Part shown: one piece after another, positions 1 to 4,976 of the stretch
Layout of the letters: the number at the start of each line of letters is the position of its first letter
Numbering within the stretch: the first letter of the stretch is position 1
Source of the DNA: Candidatus Egaibacter danicus
GTDB taxonomy: Bacteria; Pseudomonadota; Gammaproteobacteria; Burkholderiales; Burkholderiaceae
Length of the DNA stretch: 6,171 nt
NCBI GenBank assembly: GCA_011391115.1
Contig: JAABRC010000120.1
Span: forward strand, 1 to 6,171
Reading direction: 5' to 3'
Notes under the pieces: model-generated
Told to the model about the DNA's origin: nothing
The model's input: the letters and a program-made list of their open reading frames with translations, nothing else
Database searches by the model: none
Program-made: the position numbers and the translations under genes

Positions 1-211
1 CATCGGCCACAGCACCGAGCAGCGCGCCACCTCGGCCACGTCGCTGGCTGAACTGAGATCCGAGTTGATCGCTCTGGGTGGCGCCTATGCCGAAAGCCTG
101 TCGCGGGACCGGGCCGTGCGCCTGGCGTTGAACCAGGTCATGAGCGATGAGTCGGCAGCACTGCTGGACGGTGCTGAAGTGGCTTTCTTCCCGCCAGTGA
201 CTGGCGGGTGA
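1..211 (+). CDS. moaD: MoaD, molybdopterin synthase small (sulfur carrier) subunit, 3' part only
   Basis: The frame starting at base 2 is open for 69 codons to a TGA at 209-211, and the 5' end lies outside the window. The product ends in DGAEVAFFPPVTGG, the hallmark tail of MoaD. The terminal Gly-Gly is adenylated by MoeB and converted to a thiocarboxylate, which supplies sulfur to MoaE during molybdopterin formation in the cytoplasm. Family members are about 80-85 residues, so only a dozen or so N-terminal residues are missing. The segment around LALNQVMSDESAALLDG matches the usual 'VNQ...L.DGDEVAF' region. In many proteobacteria moaE follows directly; here moaE is on the same strand but about 1.17 kb away, beyond an opposing gene. 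The assignment rests on the C-terminal motif and is firm despite the truncation. Confidence 0.93.
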   Translation, partial: IGHSTEQRATSATSLAELRSELIALGGAYAESLSRDRAVRLALNQVMSDESAALLDGAEVAFFPPVTGG

Positions 212-219
212 GCTGCAAC

Positions 220-244
220 TGATCGGCGAAACCCGCGCCGATCA
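220..244. terminator. Perfect 9-bp hairpin between moaD and dapA ends, possible terminator
   Basis: TGATCGGCG (220-228) and CGCCGATCA (236-244) are exact inverted repeats around a 7-base loop. On the plus strand the stem is followed by GGTTTTCTCC, a short T run, so it could end moaD transcription from just after its stop codon. On the minus strand no T run follows the stem. The right arm contains the dapA stop codon (242-244). Function as an intrinsic terminator is inferred, and the T tract is weak. Confidence 0.55.
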
Positions 245-1126
245 GGTTTTCTCCAGGAGTTTCAAAATGTTTGCTGCGCCCTGAGGCGTGGCCGCCATCA
301 TCGGCGCACGCACCTCGCCTGACATCAGGCCTTGATGGGCCAGCACCGCCTTGATCAACGCCGGATTGGGTTCCGCAAACAGGCCTTCGATGAGCGGCAG
401 CAAGGGCATCCAGAGCTGCCGCGCGGCCTGCAATTGGCCGGCCTGGAGCAGCTGCAACACACGTGCAACCCGGTCCGTATGTACATGCGCACTGGCTGAG
501 ATGGCGCCCGCGCCACCCAGCGCGGTAGTGCTGAAAATCTGCGTGTCTTCACCGGCAAGCACCTGCAGTTGGCCGTCGGCAATCAGCGCCTGTGTCTTGT
601 GCGCGTCGCCGCCGCAGTCCTTGATAGCCTGAATATTCGGGTGGCGTGACAGCTTTTGCAGTGTGTCGCAGTCGATGCGCGCGCCGGTGCGGTAAGGAAT
701 GTCGTAGATGATCACCGGCACGCGACAGGCGTCGGCAATGGTTTCAAACCAGAGCCGCAAACCCGGCTGCGACGGCCGGATATACAGCGGCGCGGGCACC
801 AGCAGACCGGCGACAGGCTTGCTGCCCAGCACCCGAACCCACGCCAGCATCTGCGGCAGGTGGTAGCCAGAGACACCCATGATGACGGGCCGGCCACCGG
901 ATGCGGCCAGCACGGTATCCAGCACCGCCAGTTGTTCGGCCTCATCCAGCGCAGCCGCCTCGCCGGTGGAGCCGCAGGCGACGAACCCCGAGGCACCTTC
1001 ACTCCCAAGCTTCTTGACCAGCCGATGCAGGGCGGGGTGATCAACCTGCCCGTCCTTGAAAGGGGTGACCAGTGCAATCCAGAGGCCGGAGAAAACACGG
1101 TTGGGAGAATGAATGGAATCAGACAC
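242..1126 (-). CDS. dapA: DapA-family synthase/aldolase (4-hydroxy-tetrahydrodipicolinate synthase-like)
   Basis: The 294-residue product fits the DapA/N-acetylneuraminate lyase (NAL) family length (E. coli DapA is 292). These class I TIM-barrel enzymes bind pyruvate as a Schiff base. Visible motifs are GSTGE (52-56), PLYIRP with Tyr115, YDIPYRTG (141-148) with the catalytic-type Tyr141 and Arg146, IKDCGGD with the Schiff-base Lys169, and GGAGAIS (204-210). Arg146 corresponds to the Arg that binds aspartate semialdehyde in true DapA, which favours the lysine/diaminopimelate reaction. The first motif is GSTGE, as in NAL enzymes, instead of GTTGE, so a catabolic keto-acid aldolase or lyase remains possible. 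The start is GTG at 1126-1124, set by an AAAGGA site 8 bases upstream; the ATG at 1133-1131 is out of frame and stops after four codons. The gene stands alone, antisense to the moa genes on both sides, and points into the end of moaD. The family is certain; the exact substrate is not. Confidence 0.88.
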   Translation of the reverse strand: MSDSIHSPNRVFSGLWIALVTPFKDGQVDHPALHRLVKKLGSEGASGFVACGSTGEAAALDEAEQLAVLDTVLAASGGRPVIMGVSGYHLPQMLAWVRVLGSKPVAGLLVPAPLYIRPSQPGLRLWFETIADACRVPVIIYDIPYRTGARIDCDTLQKLSRHPNIQAIKDCGGDAHKTQALIADGQLQVLAGEDTQIFSTTALGGAGAISASAHVHTDRVARVLQLLQAGQLQAARQLWMPLLPLIEGLFAEPNPALIKAVLAHQGLMSGEVRAPMMAATPQGAANILKLLEKT

Positions 1127-1134
1127 GCGACATT

Positions 1135-1140
1135 TCCTTT
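1135..1140 (-). promoter_or_regulatory. Ribosome binding site deciding the dapA GTG start
   Basis: The minus strand reads AAAGGA here, 8 bases before the GTG at 1126-1124. An ATG at 1133-1131 is only one base from the site and opens a four-codon frame, so GTG is the better start. Confidence 0.7.
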
Positions 1141-1154
1141 GAAAAAATGACCGA

Positions 1155-1168
1155 TGACGTTACCGTCA
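1155..1168. repeat. Short dyad TGACG-N4-CGTCA upstream of dapA
   Basis: TGACG (1155-1159) and CGTCA (1164-1168) form a perfect 5-bp inverted repeat with a 4-base spacer, 28 bases upstream of the dapA start codon on the minus strand. Its size and place suit a regulator operator, but five matched pairs can occur by chance. The 8-mer ATGACGTT at 1154-1161 recurs at 1335-1342, close to moaE. No promoter was recognisable around the site. Confidence 0.3.
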
Positions 1169-1224
1169 GCAGCATGCGCGCGGAGAACCAAAACCAGGAA
1201 GGGGAAAAGTTTGGCAGTTCCATC

Positions 1225-1264
1225 GCTCATCTGAGGACGGAACCGCAGCTCCGGTCAGATGAGC
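1225..1264. repeat. 10-bp perfect inverted repeat in the dapA/moaE divergent gap
   Basis: GCTCATCTGA (1225-1234) is matched exactly by TCAGATGAGC (1255-1264) across a 20-base spacer. The inner bases CGG (1238-1240) and CCG (1251-1253) can extend the fold after a bulge. Neither strand shows a T run directly after the stem, so a normal intrinsic terminator is unlikely. The position about 100 bp from dapA and 120 bp from moaE suits a regulator site shared by divergent genes, or an RNA hairpin if transcription crosses it. No known riboswitch consensus was recognised. Confidence 0.5.
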
Positions 1265-1334
1265 CTGGGTTTCCTGCATTTGCTGGCGCACGCGCAGACC
1301 GCGTCCACACCAGAAGGTGCGAAGCGTGATGCGA

Positions 1335-1364
1335 ATGACGTTGCAGCAAACATCCGGGTATCTT
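1335..1364 (+). promoter_or_regulatory. Weak candidate promoter for moaE
   Basis: ATGACG (1335-1340) and TATCTT (1359-1364) each match four of six sigma-70 consensus positions with an 18-base spacer. Transcription from here would give a leader of about 14 bases before the moaE ATG. moaE needs its own promoter because an antisense gene separates it from moaD, but this particular match is weak. Confidence 0.25.
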
Positions 1365-1384
1365 AGCACTGGCACAATCCGGAA

Positions 1385-1885
1385 ATGGACTCCGCCCTCA
1401 CGAACCCCGCACGCGTCGTCATCCAGACCGCTGATTTCAATCTCGCCACCGAGATCGAAGCCCTGCGCGCCAGCGACAAGCGCGTTGGCGCGGTTTGCAG
1501 CTTTGTCGGCACCGTGCGGGATCGCAATGACGGCCAGTCCGTCAGCACGATGGAACTGGAGCACTACCCCGGCATGACCGAAAAGTCGATTGAAGCCATG
1601 ATCGATGAGGCTCATCTGCGCTTCAACATTTTCGGTGCACGCGTTATTCACCGCGTGGGCCTGCTGCAGCCACTGGATCAGGTGGTGATGGTGGCCGTCA
1701 CGTCGTCGCACCGGGGTGAGAGTTTTCAGGCCTGCGAATTCCTGATGGACTACCTGAAAACCCAGGCACCCTTCTGGAAAAAAGAGCAGACGCCTGAAGG
1801 TGCTCGCTGGGTGGACGCCCGCGTGACCGACGACGCTGCATTGGCCAAATGGGGGCTGAAGCTCTCCAATCTGCCGGCGGTGTAA
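1385..1885 (+). CDS. moaE: MoaE, molybdopterin synthase catalytic (large) subunit
   Basis: The 166-residue product is MoaE, which pairs with MoaD to insert two sulfurs into precursor Z (cyclic pyranopterin monophosphate) and make molybdopterin in the cytoplasm. Conserved blocks in order are VGTVRDRN (41-48, Arg45), LEHYPGMTEK (58-67), VTSSHRGESF (105-114, His109-Arg110) and MDYLKTQAPFWKKE (121-134). Lys125 and Lys132 correspond to the active-site lysines Lys119 and Lys126 of E. coli MoaE. The tail beyond TPEGARWVDAR extends slightly past the 150-residue E. coli protein. The ATG start is supported by an in-frame TAG at 1364-1366 with no start codon between; only a poor GGAA lies directly before it, so initiation may be weak or leader-dependent. 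The gene converges with the LysR gene, with 11 bases between the stops and no clear terminator. Confidence 0.96.
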   Translation: MDSALTNPARVVIQTADFNLATEIEALRASDKRVGAVCSFVGTVRDRNDGQSVSTMELEHYPGMTEKSIEAMIDEAHLRFNIFGARVIHRVGLLQPLDQVVMVAVTSSHRGESFQACEFLMDYLKTQAPFWKKEQTPEGARWVDARVTDDAALAKWGLKLSNLPAV

Positions 1886-1896
1886 ACGGCGGTATC

Positions 1897-2793
1897 TCAG
1901 GTGCAGAGGGTAGCGGGCGCCTTCAGCCGCTGTTCGAGCCACTGCAGCAACATGCGCACGCGAGGCAGGTCAATTCGGTTGTTCGGCACCAGCGCCTTGA
2001 GCCAGATATCCGGCAATTTCAGTTCCGGCAATATTTCAACCAGTTCCCCACTGCGAATGGCGGGCGCTGCCAGGTAATCAGCCAGCACGCTGATGCCCAG
2101 CCCCGACACTGTGGCTTGACATAAAGCCACGCCATCATTGGTTTTGAGTTTGGGCCGCACGTCAACACCAACCTGTCCCTGCGGGCTCTGAAATTCCCAA
2201 CGTGAGCCCGACGTGGTGAAGACCAGGCATTCGTGATCAATCAACTCTGCCGCCTGCTGCGGCGTGCCACGGCGGGCCAGGTAGGCGGGCGATGCACACA
2301 ACCGCCGCCGGATGGGGCTGAGCGGATGGTCCTTCACCTGACCATACAGCTCGGGCAGGGCGCCGATAGCCAGATCAAAACCTTCTTCCACCGGGTTGAC
2401 CGAGCGATCTGCCAGCACCACGTCCATACTGATGCGCGGTTGCTCCTGCAGAAACTGGTTCAGCATCTCGCTGAGGTACAGCGTGCCCAGTGTGGTGGGA
2501 ATCTTGATGCGGATGTGCCCCTCCAGATCGCCGCTGGCCTGTGCCATGCCCGCCAGCATCTCCTCCATCTGCCGCACCAGTTGGCGTACCGTGGGCAGAT
2601 ACCGTTCGCCCACGTCAGTGAGCGTCAGTTTGCGGGTGGTGCGGATAAACAGCGGCGCCCGGATACGCCATTCCAGCTGGTCAATGCGCTTGGAAACCAC
2701 TGACGGCACCAAGTCTGACCGACGAGCCGCTTCAGAAAAACTGCCTGTATCCGCCGTAACGACGAAGGCTTTGAGGTTGGCTAGCATGTCCAT
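1897..2793 (-). CDS. LysR-type transcriptional regulator, CrgA-like
   Basis: The 298-residue product has the standard LysR-family layout. The winged helix-turn-helix spans about residues 3-66 (GSFSEAARRSDLVPSVVSKR, then DQLE, RTTRKLTLTDVG), followed by a linker helix. A periplasmic-binding-protein-like effector domain runs from about GHIRIKIPTTLG (92-103) to the end. The late block GELVEILPELKLPD resembles the CrgA/AaeR-like subgroup. The ATG at 2793-2791 is preceded by GAGA with a 6-base spacer; Met3 is an alternative start. It is divergent from the decarboxylase gene with a 96-bp AT-rich gap, the classical arrangement in which a LysR protein activates the neighbouring catabolic operon and represses itself. 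The effector is unknown; by analogy it would be the pathway substrate or an intermediate. The family call is secure and the target is inferred from position. Confidence 0.93.
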   Translation of the reverse strand: MDMLANLKAFVVTADTGSFSEAARRSDLVPSVVSKRIDQLEWRIRAPLFIRTTRKLTLTDVGERYLPTVRQLVRQMEEMLAGMAQASGDLEGHIRIKIPTTLGTLYLSEMLNQFLQEQPRISMDVVLADRSVNPVEEGFDLAIGALPELYGQVKDHPLSPIRRRLCASPAYLARRGTPQQAAELIDHECLVFTTSGSRWEFQSPQGQVGVDVRPKLKTNDGVALCQATVSGLGISVLADYLAAPAIRSGELVEILPELKLPDIWLKALVPNNRIDLPRVRMLLQWLEQRLKAPATLCT

Positions 2794-2802
2794 GATTTAT
2801 CT

Positions 2803-2851
2803 CGATATGGAAAAAGTAAACCAGTAATTTTTAGTATTGTTATCCATATCG
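2803..2851. promoter_or_regulatory. Candidate LysR operator: 9-bp inverted repeat with arms 40 bp apart
   Basis: CGATATGGA (2803-2811) is exactly repeated in inverted form as TCCATATCG (2843-2851). The arm centres are 40 bp apart, close to four helical turns, so both arms face the same side of the DNA, as suits a LysR tetramer. The left arm abuts the regulator's own ribosome-binding region. The right arm sits between the -35 and -10 of the proposed decarboxylase promoter. I found no textbook T-N11-A site, so assignment to this LysR protein is inference from place and symmetry. Confidence 0.5.
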
Positions 2852-2865
2852 GTCTTAATTAAGAT
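2837..2865 (+). promoter_or_regulatory. Candidate sigma-70 promoter for the decarboxylase operon
   Basis: TTGTTA (2837-2842) and TAAGAT (2860-2865) are separated by exactly 17 bases and each match four of six consensus positions. Transcription would begin near 2872, leaving a leader of about 18 bases that contains the AAGGAGA site. The -10 overlaps the palindrome CTTAATTAAG (2854-2863), and an operator arm lies in the spacer. The moderate match fits a promoter that depends on an activator. Confidence 0.45.
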
Positions 2866-2878
2866 GGGTTGGAATTAC

Positions 2879-2885
2879 AAGGAGA
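2879..2885 (+). promoter_or_regulatory. Strong ribosome binding site fixing the GTG start of the decarboxylase
   Basis: AAGGAGA lies four bases before GTG at 2890-2892. A longer in-frame reading from TTG at 2869 would place this site inside the coding region, so GTG is preferred. Confidence 0.8.
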
Positions 2886-2889
2886 CATC

Positions 2890-3957
2890 GTGGAACCAAC
2901 GCCACCCGCCACCCGCCCGTCCACCCAAATGGGCTATCAGCGCATTGCAACCGAAGAAGCCTTTGCGCCACCGGAAATGCTGGACATCTACCGCAAGTTG
3001 CTGGCGCACAGCGATGTTGACCCCGGCTTCAAAGGCTTGATGGGTTTTTACATGAGCAGCCCCAGCGCCCGTGCCCAGCACATCATGCGTTGCCTGCAGG
3101 ACCTTGATCAGGTTCGCCTGCAGCACATGGACGAGGCCGGTATTGACCGCCAGGTGATCGCGCTCACAGCGCCTGGCGTTCAGGTCATGGACAAGGCCAC
3201 CGCCGTGTCGTTCAGCCGCCTGGCCAACGACCAGCTGGCCGAGGCCGTGCGCCGCCACCCAACGCGTTTCACAGGCATGATCGCCGTCGCTCCGCAGGAC
3301 CCTGCAGCAGCAGCCAAAGAAATCGAGCGCGGGGTCACAAAGCTGGGCATGAATTCCGTCATCATCAATTCGCATACGCAGGGCGAGTATTTGTCGGACA
3401 GCAAATTCTGGGACATCTTTGCTGCTGCCGAGGCACACCATGTGCCTATCTACCTGCACCCCAACTCGTTGCCGCGCAACATGATCCAGCCGTTTCAGGA
3501 ATGTGGTCTGGATGGCGCCATCTACGGCTTTGGCGTGGAAACGGGCCTGCACGCGCTGCGCATCATCACCGCTGGCGTGTTTGACCGATTCCCCAAGCTG
3601 CAGATGATCATCGGCCACATGGGTGAGGCCCTGCCGTTCTGGGCCTACCGGCTGGACTATATGCACCGCGCCACCGTGGCGTCGAACCGGTACGAAAGCG
3701 TCAAGCCACTGAAGAAAAAACCCAGCGACTACCTGCGAGAGAACTTTTACATCACCAACAGCGGCGTGGCGTGGGAACCCGCCATCAAGTTCACCCAGTC
3801 CGTCATTGGGGTGGACCGTGTTTTGTACGCCATGGACTACCCATACCAGTACGCGGTGGACGAGGTGGTCGCCATGGACAACATGCAGATGAGCGCGCAA
3901 GACAAGAAGAAGTTTTTCCAGTCCAATGCAGAGACCGTATTCAAGATCAAGAGCTGA
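2890..3957 (+). CDS. ligW: LigW-like amidohydrolase-2 family aromatic acid decarboxylase
   Basis: The 355-residue product belongs to the amidohydrolase-2 (ACMSD-like) family of TIM-barrel, divalent-metal, non-oxidative decarboxylases. It closely resembles, from memory, LigW (5-carboxyvanillate decarboxylase of sphingomonads), which releases CO2 to give vanillate in lignin biphenyl breakdown. Shared blocks include RIATEEAF (18-25), SPSARA (58-62 region, Arg61), SHTQGEYL (161-168), YLHPNS (188-193), GHMGEALPFW (242-251), YRLDYMH (253-259), TNSGVAWEPAIKF (289-301) and YAMDYPYQY (313-321). Metal ligands expected by correspondence to LigW Glu19, His188 and Asp314 are Glu22, His190 and Asp316; Arg61, His243, Arg254 and Tyr319 match other active-site positions. 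No signal peptide is visible, so it is cytoplasmic. It is the first gene after the divergent LysR, with 50 bp to the binding-protein gene and no terminator between. Decarboxylation of an ortho-hydroxy aromatic acid is likely; the substrate may differ from 5-carboxyvanillate, since no O-demethylase is nearby. Confidence 0.8.
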   Translation: MEPTPPATRPSTQMGYQRIATEEAFAPPEMLDIYRKLLAHSDVDPGFKGLMGFYMSSPSARAQHIMRCLQDLDQVRLQHMDEAGIDRQVIALTAPGVQVMDKATAVSFSRLANDQLAEAVRRHPTRFTGMIAVAPQDPAAAAKEIERGVTKLGMNSVIINSHTQGEYLSDSKFWDIFAAAEAHHVPIYLHPNSLPRNMIQPFQECGLDGAIYGFGVETGLHALRIITAGVFDRFPKLQMIIGHMGEALPFWAYRLDYMHRATVASNRYESVKPLKKKPSDYLRENFYITNSGVAWEPAIKFTQSVIGVDRVLYAMDYPYQYAVDEVVAMDNMQMSAQDKKKFFQSNAETVFKIKS

Positions 3958-3996
3958 TCCGAAGAGCGAACCGAAAAAATATAGTAGACCCCCCTC

Positions 3997-4002
3997 AGGA
4001 GA
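3997..4002 (+). promoter_or_regulatory. Ribosome binding site of the Bug/TctC gene
   Basis: AGGAGA ends five bases before ATG at 4008. This start places a clean signal peptide at the N-terminus, whereas the open frame extends much further upstream inside the decarboxylase gene. Confidence 0.8.
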
Positions 4003-4007
4003 CCAAC

Positions 4008-4976
4008 ATGACATTCACCCCCTTCAAAACCACTGTAGGCTTGCTGGCGCTGGCCTTTTCGCTGGCAGTGCCCGCGCAGACCTGGCCCAGCCAGTCCATC
4101 AAGATCATCGTGCCGTTCACACCGGGTACCGGCATGGACACCATCGCCCGCGCCGTGTCGCCCAAACTCAGCGAGCGGCTGGGCCAGCCGGTGGTGGTGC
4201 AGAACATGCCGGGTGCCAGCGGCAATATCGGGGCTGACGCCGTAGCCAAAGCCAATGCCGACGGCTACACCGTGCTGATGGGCGCCAACACCATGCTGAT
4301 GGCTTCGCAACTCTACAAAAACGTACCGTTCAACCCGGTGAAGGACTTTTCGTCCGTGTCCATGGCCGCCTGGGGCACGCTGATGCTGGTGGCCAACCCG
4401 AAGACTGGCATCAAATCCATGGCCGAGCTGGTGGCTGCTGCCAAAGCCAGACCCGGCTCCATCAATTACGGCTCGCCCGGCGTGGGCACGCCGCACCACA
4501 TGGCCATGGAGCTTTTCAAAACGAAAACCGGCTTGTTCATGCTGCACGTGCCTTACCGCGGTACTGCGGGCTACACGCAGGACCTGTTGTCGGGTGAGTT
4601 GATGGTCGGTTTTCTCCCGGTGCATATCGCCCAGGGTTTTGTGACCACTGGCAAACTGACAGCCCTCGCGGTTGGCAGCCCCAAACGGCACCCGGTCGCA
4701 CCCGGCGTCGCGACCTTCGACGAACTGGGCGTGAAGGGCGTTGACGTAGACCTCTGGTACGCTTTTTTTGCACCCGGCAAGACACCTTCCCCGGTGGTGA
4801 ACCGGCTGAACGCCGAAATCACGGCCATCCTCAAGCAGCCGGAAATCCGTGACCTGCTGGGACGCGCCGGTATGGACGCCGCTACTTCCACCCCTGACGA
4901 ACTCACCACACTGGTCAACAAGGACTATCCGCGCTGGGGCGAAGTGATCCAGCGCAACGGCATCACCGCGGAATGA
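4008..4976 (+). CDS. Bug/TctC-family periplasmic solute-binding protein (tripartite tricarboxylate transporter type)
   Basis: The 322-residue product has a signal peptide: a Lys7-containing start, a hydrophobic core VGLLALAFSLAV (10-21), and a likely cleavage after Ala23 (VPA/QTW). The mature part shows Bug hallmarks: WPSQSIKIIVPFTPGTGMDTIAR near its start, then GQPVVVQNMPGASGNIGA, then ADGYTVLMG, and later a NYGSPGVGTPHHMA block and HVPYRG. These proteins bind small carboxylates in the periplasm and hand them to TctA/TctB membrane subunits, or act in sensing. No TctA or TctB is in the window, the usual orphan situation in beta-proteobacteria. A strong ribosome binding site fixes the start. 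The gene lies between two cytoplasmic aromatic-acid enzymes and its stop overlaps the next start, which suggests that it captures the acid they process. The ligand is not predictable from sequence alone. Confidence 0.93.
   Translation: MTFTPFKTTVGLLALAFSLAVPAQTWPSQSIKIIVPFTPGTGMDTIARAVSPKLSERLGQPVVVQNMPGASGNIGADAVAKANADGYTVLMGANTMLMASQLYKNVPFNPVKDFSSVSMAAWGTLMLVANPKTGIKSMAELVAAAKARPGSINYGSPGVGTPHHMAMELFKTKTGLFMLHVPYRGTAGYTQDLLSGELMVGFLPVHIAQGFVTTGKLTALAVGSPKRHPVAPGVATFDELGVKGVDVDLWYAFFAPGKTPSPVVNRLNAEITAILKQPEIRDLLGRAGMDAATSTPDELTTLVNKDYPRWGEVIQRNGITAE

Noticed and set aside
1127..1384. Riboswitch (molybdenum cofactor or other) upstream of moaE
   Set aside because: I could not match any known riboswitch core; only simple inverted repeats are present.
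1875..1893. Direct repeat CGGCGGT around the moaE stop, considered as a terminator or recombination scar
   Set aside because: The repeats are direct and not inverted, only 7 bp and GC-rich; no hairpin plus T run exists in the 11-bp convergent gap.
1166..1942. Minus-strand open frame opposite moaE
   Set aside because: It runs across moaE and into the end of the LysR gene in another frame, with no recognisable domain.
2854..2863. Palindrome CTTAATTAAG as a separate operator
   Set aside because: It overlaps the proposed -10 and is AT-rich and self-complementary by simple composition; not enough to call a distinct site.
2869..2889. TTG start extending the decarboxylase by seven residues
   Set aside because: The AAGGAGA site would then be inside the gene; GTG at 2890 is correctly spaced from it.
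3771..4007. Upstream extension of the Bug reading frame
   Set aside because: It lies within the decarboxylase coding region in another frame, and the ATG at 4008 has a ribosome binding site and begins a proper signal peptide.
2875..4014. Minus-strand open frame of 379 codons opposite the decarboxylase gene
   Set aside because: It shadows the plus-strand gene, which has full family motifs and a strong ribosome binding site. The antisense product is rich in His, Val, Gly and Arg without recognisable domains, as expected from GC-rich codon bias.
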